This document shows positions 45,850 to 55,925 of a stretch of 64,000 nt of DNA, piece after piece. The notes beneath the pieces are model-generated. The model worked only from the letters and a program-made list of their open reading frames with translations, was not told the origin of the DNA and did no database searches. The stretch's first letter is position 1; every line of letters starts with the position of its first letter. Source of the DNA: Codonopsis lanceolata (Eukaryota; Streptophyta; Magnoliopsida; Asterales; Campanulaceae); the NCBI GenBank assembly GCA_013146195.2, contig CM028382.1, forward strand, positions 119,673,023 to 119,737,022. Direction: 5' to 3'. The position numbers and the translations under genes were made by a program.

Positions 45850-46240
45850 GGCACGTGAATAATAATGATAAGCTCGGCAATGCGAGCATAATCGAAATGC
45901 AGAGCTGCAGCGGAGCGTAATCTGAGGCGTGAGCTCTGGCACGGGTGTGGCGTGGCGTGCAGGGCACGTGAATAATAATGATCTGAAGCTCGGCAGCGAG
46001 TGTATAATCTGAGGCACGAGCTCTGGCACGAGCGTGGCGTGCACGGGCACGTGAATAATAATAATATGGCTCGGCGAAGCGGCGTATCGAGTGCGAGCTG
46101 CAGGCGGCGTGGCGTCTTCGGGCACGTGAATAATAATAATATGGAGCTCGGCGAGCGGCGTAATCGAGTGCGAGCTCAGGCGGCGTGGCGTGCACGTGAA
46201 TAATAATAATATGGAGCTCGGCGAGCATAATCTGAGGCGC
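45850..46240. repeat. Irregular tandem array with CACGTGAATAATAAT
   Basis: Five occurrences of CACGTGAATAATAAT (near 45853, 45965, 46048, 46124, 46195), each followed by AGCTCGGCGAGC-like sequence. CACGTG is a G-box core, but here it is part of a repeat. Confidence 0.8.
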
Positions 46241-46739
46241 GAGCTCTGGGTCCCTTAGTATCAGCCCCCAGTTAATAGGCACGTAACCTTGTAACTAATC
46301 ACATAATTTGTAGAGGAACGACTCGCGTTCATTGGTCGTGGTTGCCGAGGTTATGTACGTTTGTATTTTGTACCTGAAAGTTTTTTAGGAGCATCTTTGT
46401 ATAGGCAGAAATCACGTTTTCGTCATTCATATTTTCAGCATTCAATGTTTGTCATAGTCCAGATATATTGATCATATAAGATAAAATTATTTAAATATGT
46501 GCCTATTGTGCGAGAATTTAGTAAATTAATCATTGCGGCGACACGTCGCGCTATTAGAAGATACGATGAATTTATAAGATGCAAGTATTTGAGTGTGAAA
46601 CTTTAGAGAATGCATGCGTCATACTAACATATGATAGGTAGATTAAACATGCTATTTCGAGCTAGTAACATTGAAACAGTAATTTGCGAGCTCTAAGCGA
46701 GTCATTTTTTATAGCTATTTGGTATGGCGGGCAAGTAGT

Positions 46740-47065
46740 TAGCTCGGCAATTAATTTCAATTCGGCAAATAAATTTCAGCTTGACAATTAATTCAATTCG
46801 GCAACTAATTTCAGCTCGACAAATGTTTTCAATTTGACAAATAAAGTTCAGCTCGGCAATTAATTCAATTTGGCAAATAAGGTTCAGCTCGGCAATTATT
46901 TTAATTCGACAGATAAATTTTAGCTCGGCAATTATTTCAATTCGACAGATAAATTTTAGCTCGGCAATTATTTCAATTCGACAGATAAATTTTAGCTCGG
47001 CAATTATTTCAATTCGACAGATAAATTTTAGCTCGGCAATTATTTCAATTCGACAGATAAATTTC
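46740..47065. repeat. Tandem array, ~36-bp unit
   Basis: About nine copies of AGCTCGGCAATTATTTCAAT then TCGACAGATAAATTTT, the last five nearly identical. Confidence 0.9.
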
Positions 47066-48223
47066 ATTGTATATATAGGTACATTCATGTAATAAATAAT
47101 TATATTAACATAAAAATTAAATATGTTGTGGGGTAACAATTAAAAAATAAAAAATAAAAATCATATATGATGAATAATTATACAATGGTGTACGATCAAT
47201 TGCCTTTATCGTTTATATGTCATAAAATTAAAATTGTTACTTTATTAAATGGAAAGGCATGCTTCATTATGGAATGATGAGACCATATAATTAATAGGCA
47301 GTGGGATAATTCATGTTTGAAATGGTAGAGAAAGTCAACAATAGTGGGCAAAAAACAAATAATAGGATGAATAACACCTGGGAGAAGCGGAAGATATTAT
47401 CAAGCGCCCGACAAAATGATGGCCATACTGATATAATAATAGCAGCGCAGCAGGAGCAGGTTTATTGGGAAATGACAATAGCTCAGCAGGTACGTCAAGC
47501 CACAGACATGTCGTTTCTTCGTCACTTGCGCATGGCTGGTGAGCGGAATATTAATGGCGAAGCTTCAGCGATTTCAGGCAGACCGTAAGCGAGCATTTCT
47601 GCTCCGTTTGCGGTGATTCAGGTGGCATTGGACTCGTCTGGTTAAGGCGCACCCTCTAGAGGTATGCTTTTCTGCTTTGGCGCGATAAAGGGAAAAATCT
47701 TGTTTGTTTCACAACCGGCATGGAGGTGGCGTCCAAGAGTCCGGCCGCTCTTGGCGGTGTGTGGAGTAGTATGGTTGCTCCGTTTACAGTGATTTTGGTG
47801 AACGGGATGGCGATTTGTGGAGATGGCGATTTTTGTGGTTGATTTGGAGGAGGGAGATATGGCGGTTGGGTTTGAACAGGTAGGTTGGGAGAAAGGCGAT
47901 TTGGCCGGAGCAATTTTAAGAAGGTGGTGTGGCCGGCTGGAGTAGTCTTGACTGGTTGGATGTGGATTGTTTGGCAGAGGGAGAGGAAACGCTTGGAAGT
48001 GCGTGGTGGATTTGGCGAAGACGGGGCTACTGGGTTTTGGGGCGGAAGGATTCGCCGGTTGAAGAAGATGTAGTTTCACCTGAGATGAAGGCCGTGGTGA
48101 CTGAGATTGCGGCTGAGACGGTTTGGACGATGAAGAGAAGCGGCCAGTTCACCGGCTCAAGCTTCTTCGGGCCGTGTTTTTCGGTGGTATTCCGGCACCC
48201 TTCGAACGGAGTGTTTTTCGTTT
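47066..48223 (-). other. 5' internal region of the young non-coding LTR element
   Basis: Between the tandem arrays and the primer site. On the - strand a Pro/Ser-rich 145-codon frame (47642-48079) and overlapping frames on the + strand are present, with no match to Gag or any protein I know. Probably leader and packaging sequence. Confidence 0.5.
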
Positions 48224-48239
48224 CTCGGCAACGGAACCA
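48224..48239 (-). other. Primer-binding site of the young non-coding LTR element
   Basis: - strand TGGTTCCGTTGCCGAG, three bases inside the 5' LTR and followed by AAACGAA. Matches the tRNA-Glu 3' end and the gypsy primer site at 10995-11010. Confidence 0.8.
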
Positions 48240-48242
48240 AAC

Positions 48243-48632
48243 TGATCACGCAATATTTGTGGTGATCTTGTCTTGTTGTGTCCGGGGTGCCGAAGGTGAC
48301 GTCTAGTTCGACGATGGTTGTCGCGGTAGGATATCTGGCATGTTTTTACCTGTAAAATAAAGCACCGTGAGTGGGTGGGGGTGGCCCCCATAACCCTCAG
48401 GTGTGAGAATCAGTATCTTTGTATATAATCAAAGAGAGAAATTGTAATGAAATCTGTAATGAAAAGTTACCTCCTTTTCCTAGGAAGCTTTCCTGCTATT
48501 TATAGAAATCTGATGTTGGGCCTCCTGGGCTTCAGTATGAATTGGGCTTGGGCCCTTCTGTCGGCCCAAGCTTCCAAGTAAACTTCGGAGTACACTTTTA
48601 CTTGTTTGGGCCTGATATTTCGGTGCACTTCA
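48243..48632 (-). repeat. 5' LTR of the young non-coding LTR element
   Basis: 390 bp, nearly identical to 43828-44217. Confidence 0.95.
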
Positions 48633-48636
48633 CACC

Positions 48637-49320
48637 GTCACTGATCAGTGACGGTTTTCTCCGTCACTATTATAAAAAATTAATGATTTTTTTGTAAAAT
48701 AAATTATACTTGTTTCATGCCAGATTTAGTGACGGAGATTCCGTCACTAATTGATTTATTCGTCGATCGGTGGCCGAATACGTCTGATCCGTCACTGATC
48801 AGTGACGGTTTTCTCCGTCACTATTATAAAAAATTAATGATTTTTTTGTAAAATAAATTATACTTGTTTCATGCCAGATTTAGTGACGGAGATTCCGTCA
48901 CTAATTGATTTATTCCGTCACTGATCCGTCAGCGATCGGTGGCGGTTTTCTCCGTCACTATTATAAAAATTAATGATTTTTGTTGAATAAATTATAATTG
49001 TTTCATTCCAGATTTAGTGACGGAGATTCCGTCACTAATTGATTTATTCCGTCACTGATCAGTGACGGAATACGCCGTCCTGATCCATCACTGATCAGTG
49101 ATGGTTTTCTCCGTCACTATTATAAAAAATTAATGATTTTTTGTTGAATACATTATAATTGTTTCATTCCAGATTTAGTGACGGAGATTCCGTCACTAAT
49201 TGATTTATTCCCTCACTGATCAGTGACGGAATACGCAGTCCTGATCCGTCACTGATCAGTGACGGTTTTCTCCGTCACTATTATACAAAATTAATGATTT
49301 TTTTGGTAAATAAATTATAA
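48637..49320. repeat. Tandem array with palindromic GTCACTGATCAGTGAC sites in the CACTA element
   Basis: About five units of 130-165 bp: the palindrome GTCACTGATCAGTGAC, TTTTCTCCGTCACTATTATA, an AT spacer, GATTTAGTGACGGAGATTCC and GTCACTAATTGATTTATTCC. The array is the direct continuation of 43735-43822, from which it was split by the LTR element. Confidence 0.85.
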
Positions 49321-50025
49321 TTGTTTCTTAGTATAAAAATATTATAATCATTTTAATGAATGATATTTTATCAATTTATAGTTCATCATTTAGTTGATAT
49401 TTTGGATATTTTAAGTGAAAAATGGTTTTATAACAATCAAAATAATTTTTTTTGAAAAATTATATTATTTAAAAAAAACTAAAAAAATATAATAGTGAGA
49501 TTTGGTTAATAATTAATGTTTATCATTAATTGAACTTGCATATATGGGATGGGTATACATTTAGTTAATCTTTTGATTTTTAAAATAATTTTGAATTATA
49601 ATTTTTGAAAATAATTAAAATTATTTTTTAAAAATAATTGTATTCCATATGTCCAATTCACCTCCTCTGTTCCCCTTCAATTCTATCAGTCCAATCCGCC
49701 TCCTTCGCCAGCCACTCACTCTGGCTTCTCCACCCCAATTCGGTTTCATAGCCGAGCTCCATCATCAACTAGCGCCACCGCGGTGCACCTTTCTTTCTCC
49801 GACTTCCCAGTCCGCCACCATCTAAGCCGGCGACAGCCCAATTCCAGCGCAGCCCTTGCCTTAGTTTGACATTCACCCAATCGAGCTCCACCGTATCCAC
49901 TACTGTGATTCTCAACCCCATTCAACCATAGCTTTCTTCTCTCGCAAAATCTTAGCCCTAGCCTCCTTTTGAATCAGTTTTGAATTCCGCTTCGTCTTCA
50001 CTCAGATCCAACGAACCAAGAAGGC
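49321..50025. other. CACTA interior without clear gene
   Basis: AT-rich to about 49650, then a CT/CCG-rich stretch (49670-50000) that looks like a 5' leader or low-complexity coding sequence; I cannot assign it. Confidence 0.45.
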
Positions 50026-50029
50026 AATG

Positions 50030-50575
50030 AAATCGACTGATCAACTTCTTTCCACATAGGAGCATCAGCCTTTTCATCCTTCCTACCCCAAGAAGGCAAT
50101 GAAATCGGTTGATCACTATCTTTCTTAGAAGCTATAGCACCCCAATCCAAAGATCTTGAAACTTCTTGTCCCCAAACACTAGATTTTGGCCCTGCTGTAC
50201 TAGCCCCGACATTCTGTTTTTTGTCGCCTACCCATTTGTCATTGTCATTCTTGCTATTCCAGGAACTTCATTCAACTTCTTTAACCTTGTTGCCCCAAGA
50301 AGTTCCCCATGATGTTGGCTAGTCCAGATTTTTCTCAGATTTGGCTGCAGTCCAACAAGTGGTCTGCTCACTTCGGTCCACCAAAGGTTGACTGTCATTA
50401 ACAACTTTCTTCCCCCAAGAAGTACTTGACCCAGGCTGATCAATATCTTTCACAGATTCAGGTCCTCCCCAACCAGTGGATCTATAAAGTTCTTCGTTTG
50501 ACCACCCACTTGACTCAACATTTTTCTTAGATCCCACTGCATCACAATCACTTGTCTGATCAGTTCGGTCCACCT
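50030..50575 (-). pseudogene. Captured WG/GW-repeat (Argonaute-hook) fragment, NRPE1/SPT5L-like
   Basis: One - strand frame runs through the whole segment with two stops (TAG near 50323, TGA near 50268). It encodes repeated WG/GW units in a Ser/Lys/Asp-rich context: STGWGGPESVKDIDQP, STSWGKKVVND, PTSWGTSWGNK, SSWNSKNDNDKW, SSVWGQEVSRSLDWGA, SLPSWGRKDEKAD. Such arrays are the AGO4-binding platforms of Pol V subunit NRPE1 and of SPT5L/KTF1 in RNA-directed DNA methylation. The spacing and SWGKK/SWGRKD forms look more like NRPE1, but I cannot decide. Truncated, no catalytic part; non-functional as a gene. Confidence 0.65.
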
Positions 50576-50664
50576 TGTCTGATCACTCAACATTTTTGTC
50601 AGATCACGATGCATAAATTGGATTTGGTAATTTAATAATATTATATTATAAAATATAATAATAT

Positions 50665-51482
50665 TTAACTAGTTTTACACCCGTGCGTAGAACGTGCTCA
50701 CATTTTTTTTATTAAATTAAATTCAAGCAAAATAAATACTATAAATTGAAAGTATAAATTAATAAAATATTCAAATAAAATTGTTTTGTATATTTAATAA
50801 AATAAATTCAAGTAAAACAAAGACAATATAAATTATGTGTATTTATAAGCTGATAATTAAAAAAACAAAAACAAAAATCCTAGATATAAATACAACTCAA
50901 ACTTTTTATCTAAACCCTAATCTTACACACCTCACGGCACTGACTCCATACCCGCTCTCATCGCACGACAACTCCATCATCACTCATCTCTTCCTTCTTC
51001 GCTTCCAGCCAGATCTGGTAAAGCAACCCAAGCGCCGGCCTCGTTCAATCTTCTCCGGCTTCATCTCCGTCTCCAAGCCGCACCAAAAATGGGTCGTGAC
51101 CCGTTATAACCTAAAACAATACGGGTCAAAATGAGTTGAGTTGAGTCGAATCAGGTCGGGTCGAAGTGGATAATGAGTCGGAACATGTCGACCCGTTTCG
51201 ACCCTTGGACCGGACCGATTTTTGACAGCTCTGATATAAAAAAATTAAAGAATCCACTTTCAAAAATTAAAATATAAAAATATCATTTTAATACTAATGT
51301 GCTACTAAAAATATCATTTTATTAAAAAGTTTGACTTTCAAACAGAGAATTTTTGCCCGAAATGAAGAGAGTAATATTTAACTAATTTCACACCGGTGCG
51401 TATTTATAAGTTGATAATGATAACTAAAAAAAATAAAAACAAAAACCCTAAGTATAAATACAACTTTTCTTATCTAAACCCT
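50665..51482. repeat. Direct duplication of a leader-like segment
   Basis: ATTTAACTAGTTTTACACCC then CGTGCGTA and TATTTATAAGCTGATAA to TATCTAAACCCTAAT (50665-50926) recur in diverged form at 51373-51482, the second lacking about 130 bp. Each is followed by CT-rich sequence like a 5' untranslated leader. Between them (51090-51240) lies a GGGTCGTGACCC-rich piece ending TTTTTGACAGCTCT, resembling a hAT-like MITE end. Confidence 0.55.
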
Positions 51483-51834
51483 ACGCTCACCCCCACTCCC
51501 TAAACGGCGCTCACTCTCTCTCCAAATGGCGATCTCATCTTTCTGGTTCGCACTCACGCCGGGGTCTCTTTTTCACTCTCTCCGTCATCTTGCCGCTGCC
51601 TGATCAATCTGCTGCGCCACCGCCGCCATCGCCAGCTCCGATTTCTTCCCCTGTCTCCTACTGATTTCATCTGCTTCGGTGGGTTTGAAGCAAACTCTAG
51701 GTCGGCACTTCTCTTCCTCAAAAATTTCTGCAAAGTTCAAGTAAGCTTAATCTTAACGTTTCTTCAAGCCTTCATTTAGGCTTCAGTCAGAAAGGGTTGA
51801 TTTATTGTCTTTGCAAAATCAGATCTTGAGTTTT

Positions 51835-51965
51835 TATGATAAATGTAAAGAGTTTCTTGATGCATGCTTGTTGTTTGATGAAATGTCTGTTAGAAACGTT
51901 TTTATTTGGAACACATTGATGTACAGATTGATAGACTGTGGGGGGAAGTTGGGGTCGCGGGGTTT
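51835..51965 (+). pseudogene. Captured PPR protein fragment
   Basis: Encodes FYDKCKEFLDACLLFDEM, then SVRNVFIWNTLMYRLIDCG, a recognisable PLS-class PPR unit (usual pattern Y-x-K-C-x-x-x-x-x-A-x-x-L-F-D-E-M-x-x-R-N-V-x-x-W-N-T-L-I). Runs into a stop at about 51967. The upstream leader-like region (51490-51780) may belong to the same parent gene. Confidence 0.7.
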
Positions 51966-51991
51966 TAACTGTGAGACCAGTTAGTTCGACA

Positions 51992-52522
51992 ACCAAATAA
52001 TATAAATAGGAAAAATACGCAACCAAATAAGAAAAAAAAAGAAATTTTATGTACCAGACATTAGATCTTTAGAGAAAGAAATTTTATGTTCATAGTTTGA
52101 CCCTCTTGAAACATTCAAACATAGTTTAATTAGTCCATTTAGCATACATATGTTGACGGAAGTTTATAAAAAATGTAGATAACGAGATTGGGTGTCTACA
52201 GATGCTTGAACTCAAAATTTGTAAAATTTGAAAATATTCATTTGCAATAGATCAAAAAGTTAGGTTATAGTCCCTGCTGTCCCTAAACTGGTGTCATTTT
52301 TTATTTCAAGGAAATCAAGGATGTTAACTTTTTAGAAATTTTATTGGTAGATACATGTTACTACACCATGTCCACTTTATTCATTGCCAGCGGTGATTCA
52401 TAATTTTGCACATGATAGCTTGTGAAGGTGAATCTAGTAAAAGAATAAATACTTTAAAAGGTAACTTCTTGCCTATTTTTTACAATGTGGGTTGCGTATT
52501 TTTCCTATTTATATTATTTGGT
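51992..52522. repeat. 531-bp segment bounded by 33-bp perfect inverted repeats
   Basis: ACCAAATAATATAAATAGG followed by AAAAATACGCAACC at 51992-52024 recurs exactly inverted at 52490-52522. No flanking target duplication found. Could be a MITE inserted in the CACTA interior or an inverted duplication. Confidence 0.7.
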
Positions 52523-53606
52523 AAGAAAAGTGAGTATTTATTAATGTAGTTGTTAGTTTTAAATTTGTGTTTGATAATTAGTTGGTAGAATTAGGGGTAA
52601 AATTGAAAATCACAAAAAAAAATCCATTTATTATAAATTTATAATGTAACATGTATGTAATTAGTAGGTAAGAGAAAGGGTAAAAATTACAATACCATCT
52701 TATTCAAGTACTCAGCCATCTCCTTTGGCTGAAATCATTAATTAGTACACACTAAAGTATAAATCAAAAACATATGCAAGCCTTATCTCTGGACAGCCCT
52801 TTCAGAAGAGAGGCAGAGGGGATGTCACACTTTCTGCTTGACATGCCATTTAGCCAAAAATTCCACTTAAATTTAGTAAAGAATCAAAGTCAATCATATT
52901 GTACTTTATCAAAGAATATACACCTTTCCACATATTCAATTCCTTCTATGGCTAAATCAAAAAGGGGCAAGTGATACCAAAGTTGCTTCTCCTTAATCCC
53001 AAACCTTACCAACCACTAAAGGCACACATAAATAAACCAATCACACGTGATAATATGTAAAAACAGAGACATGAAATCGGCAATATTTTGGATATTCTCA
53101 GTGTCGATGGTTTTCTTTGTAGAGGACCTTTTATTTGGAGATGCTCCTTATTCTTTCCATTCTACTATTTACCCTTCAAGATGCCTCATTTTGCGTTTCC
53201 CCAATGACAACCATTGATTTACAATATCCCTGGATAGCTGTTTTGCTGCAATAAGAAAATGGCCACTGTAAGTTCGAACAAGCTCACTTACCAGAGGTCC
53301 AAAATGAACTGCAGTTATGACAAACATACCCTGTAAAGGCTTCAATGCGGAAGCCATAGTTAGGTACAACTGCCCTATCTTCGTTGTCATCTGCTTTAAA
53401 CCACCGAAAGTAGTCTGGTACAGAGTACCTGCTACTGCTCTAAAAGCAGTACAAACCATTTGTTCCAGCAATAGATGGTTGTCACAATAATTGTTTGGTA
53501 CAGTCTGATACATACAATTTTTTTTTTCTTTTTGAAAAGTAACAGACAAATCTTAAAATTTAATTGTCGTGATTCCTTTAAGATTTCAAGAAAAACACAA
53601 TCTAAC
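52523..53606 (-). other. CACTA interior with possible unidentified exon
   Basis: On the - strand at about 53325-53440 the reading VPDYFRWFKADDNEDRAVV, then PNYGFRIEAFT, ends at a GTATG donor and looks like a real exon, possibly of another captured gene. The longer overlapping frame (53169-53549) in a different phase is less convincing. I do not recognise either family. Confidence 0.35.
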
Positions 53607-53858
53607 CTGTTCTTCCGTAAACTTAATCTCATGGTTAGCAGCAAGGCCAGCCAAATCATGCTCCATATACTCGAATACCAGGTACAAGCTACATGACATT
53701 CTTGAAGTAACCAAACCCTCCAATTTTATGACATTAGGATGATACAGCCTCCGCAAAATAATGATTTCTCTTGCCATAAATTTCACACTCTCAGGTTCTA
53801 AATGATCAAACCGAACCTTCTTTAGCGCAACAAATTTACCGTTCGTATGGAAAATGTT
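53607..53858 (-). pseudogene. Captured CDK-like protein kinase exon
   Basis: Encodes GKFVALKKVRFDHLEPES, VKFMAREIIILRRLYHPN, VIKLEGLVTSRMSCSLYLVF and EYMEHDLAGLAA, ending at a GTTAGA donor at 53606. This is kinase subdomains II to V, with the ATP-binding Lys in VALKK and the alphaC Glu in ARE. The wording matches the plant CDK-like kinases related to Arabidopsis At1g54610. Glycine loop, catalytic loop and DFG are absent, so only one exon or so was captured. Confidence 0.8.
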
Positions 53859-53945
53859 AATTAAGTTGGAATAAAAGTGAGATATAAGCTAAGTTCACAG
53901 AAACACACACACATACACACAGCTTTGAGGAGTTTTAGATCTTAC

Positions 53946-54366
53946 TCCAATGCTCCGAATAACCCACAAACTCACTGCCATCAGTAATCCTACACCATTT
54001 TTATTGAAGGCAAGAGATTCTTCAAAAATTATGCCCGCATATCCTATTCCAAAAAGCAATGCCATGGAGACATCCTGTACCATGAGATCTATCACATTAA
54101 TTTGGTTATTCTACAAATCAGTATACGTTATATTGTTATCCACATGGGAACTTCATTACCAAGCATAAAATGAAGTTGTGGGAAAATACCTGGTTTGCAG
54201 CTACCCAGGAATGATTAATTGCCACTGTTCCTGTTAAAGCTGCTGCAAGAATTGCAAGAGCTTTTAGCAAATCAGTGTTTGGCTGGTAAGTGTCTTCAAA
54301 ATCTTGAGAGCTAGTTTCATCCACTGAACACAAAGGGTCACATGCTCCAGATGATGGCGTAAGATC
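53946..54366 (-). pseudogene. Captured sodium/proton antiporter fragment, NHD1-like
   Basis: Two exons with proper borders: 54190-54366 (after CAG, before GTATTT) and 53946-54074 (after ACAG, before GTAAGA). They encode GACDPLCSVDETSSQDFED, LKALAILAAALTGTVAINHS, WVAANQ, then DVSMALLFGIGYAGIIFEES, LAFNKNGVGLLMAVSLWVIR. This matches the chloroplast-envelope Na+/H+ antiporter NHD1 (bacterial NhaD family) of plants, around the start of the membrane domain. The frame is open across both exons and the 115-bp intron is kept. The rest of the gene is missing, and it sits next to the unrelated kinase exon, so it is a captured piece. Confidence 0.85.
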
Positions 54367-54495
54367 CTGATATATGCTAAATATCAATATGAAGCGTAAA
54401 TTAATGTAAACTGGATCAAGATTCCATGACTATATGATTGCTACATTAAATGGATTCTGCAATGCTATGTTAACTAATAGTAATAATGATTGTAG

Positions 54496-55111
54496 GTAAA
54501 GAAATTCGGTCCCGACGTCGATTTTCTTGACGTATTTGTTAGCACACACACACTACTCAGGGTGCTCCTGGTCAACCTCGTCAGTGGGTTGATCAAACTG
54601 CCGAGTCTACATTTGTAAGTATCAAAATTCTTAATATATATCAAACTGGATCATATATCTATTATGTTTGATGTTTTATTAATTATTGTATTTTTTTTAA
54701 TGACAGAATGCCTTTAAGATTGCAAATGAAGAGGCCACCCAGGGCCGCACTGAGAGTTCAGAGGGAACTCCCGTTCCTGCTTCGTCGAAAATAGAATTAT
54801 GGCAGAGAGTTGCGTCACAAGGATGAAAAAAAAGGGGGAATAGACTTTACGGATTGGGGGACTATGGTGCCACTCTGCTTTCATCCACAGTCTCTTCTCC
54901 GAGTTTGTCGTCATCGGGAGGATCAAATGCTCCGTTGGACGAAGCTTCGTAAGCCAAGATGGATGCATTGGAAGCTAGGATGGCGCAGTAGGATGAAGCT
55001 ATGGCTCGACGAGATGAACAAATGGCTGAGCAGGCACGTGAAATAGCAGAGATGCACGCCCAGATGGCCGCTTTTATGCATGGATCTTCGTCCACTCGTA
55101 CCAGTCCCTAA
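54496..55111 (+). pseudogene. CACTA second-ORF (Ptta/En-Spm, Transposase_24-like) segment
   Basis: Exon one 54496-54614 encodes KKFGPDVDFLDVFVSTHT and, after a frame change, QGAPGQPRQWVDQTAESTF; exon two 54707-55111 encodes NAFKIANEEATQGRTESS, IELWQRVASQG, stop, NRLYGLGDYGATLL and a C-terminal coiled coil DEAMARRDEQMAEQAREIAE with HAQMAAF. This is the usual plan of the plant Ptta/En-Spm protein that partners the TNP2 transposase. Stops TGA, TAA and TAG break it. It fits the CACTA ends around it and shows the element descends from an autonomous one. Confidence 0.75.
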
Positions 55112-55327
55112 TTCCTTTACATAATTTCTTTGTGTCGAATATTCAATACAATCGTAATTAACAAAAGATTTGGGAAACGAATTTTATGTAATAACATTTT
55201 GTTCTATTTAATGTTTTAGTTTTGTAGTGCAATTCATTTTTGTCATGAGCCTATTATATATATTTATGATAAATCAGGTACCTAAAAAAATTTAATTTAT
55301 ATAAAAAAATTATTTTTCTTTTTAATT

Positions 55328-55925
55328 TTACTGACGGAAATAAATGTTACTGACGGTATATTCCGTCGGAAATTACTGACGGAAATGGAAATTGCTAACG
55401 GATACGTTCGTCGGTATTACTGACGGAAATATATATTACCGACGGAGTAATCCGTCCGGAATTGCTAACGGAAATTGAAATTGCTAACGGATACGTTCGT
55501 CGGTATTACTGACGGAAAAATATATTACTGACGGAGTAAGCCGTTGGGAATCACTAACGGATATGAAAATTGCTAACGGAAACGTTCGTCGGTATTACTG
55601 ACGGAAATATAAATGCGACGAGTAATCACGTCGGAAATCATGAAAATTGCTAACGGAAACGTTCGTTGGTATTACTGACGGAACTAACATTTGCTGACGG
55701 ATCTCTGACGGAAATGTCTGTTAGCAAAAACCGACGGAAACTCATTTCGTCAGTAATTACTGACGGAAACGAAATTCCGTCAGTGATTACTGACGGAATG
55801 AGTTCCGTTTGTGATCACCGACCAAATTTACCGACGGATTACTGACGGAACGGTTCCGTCAGGAAAGCCAGATTACCGACGGAAATGTTAAATTAGTGAC
55901 GGAAATTTCTGTTAGTAATTGACGT
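55328..55925. repeat. Right subterminal repeats of the CACTA element
   Basis: Some 25 or more copies of TTACTGACGGAAAT and TGCTAACGGAAA variants in both orientations. Candidate transposase binding sites. Ends at TTTTTCTAGTGGTG. Confidence 0.85.

Larger units (their letters stand above)
43828..48632 (-). mobile_element. Very young non-coding LTR element (LARD-like) rich in tandem repeats
   Basis: LTRs 43828-44217 and 48243-48632, 390 bp each, differing at two adjacent-area positions only (TTCC versus TGTC near 44144/48558); perfect 5-bp duplication CACCG (43823-43827, 48633-48637). On the - strand the primer site is TGGTTCCGTTGCCGAG (tRNA-Glu), the polypurine tract AGGAGTAGGGGGC lies next to the left LTR. 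The 4-kb interior has no gag or pol; instead it holds six families of tandem repeats. Only a Pro-rich 145-codon frame near the 5' end (47642-48079, - strand) stands out, of unknown value. It must be moved by another element, plausibly a Tat-type gypsy with the same primer. Confidence 0.9.

Noticed and set aside
45011..46282. Long - strand open frames (up to 268 codons, Arg/Ala/Ser-rich)
   Set aside because: They are translations of GC-rich tandem repeats; composition and periodicity follow the DNA repeat and no family is recognisable.
44460..47065. Regularly spaced repeats that might suggest a CRISPR-like array
   Set aside because: Units are head-to-tail tandem repeats without unique spacers, inside a eukaryotic LTR element.
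46702..47139. 145-codon - strand frame with repeating ICRIEIIAEL
   Set aside because: Pure translation of the 36-bp tandem repeat, whose length is a multiple of three.
50228..50443. 71-codon - strand frame overlapping the WG/GW fragment
   Set aside because: It is a different phase over the same DNA; the WG/GW phase explains the sequence better despite two stops.
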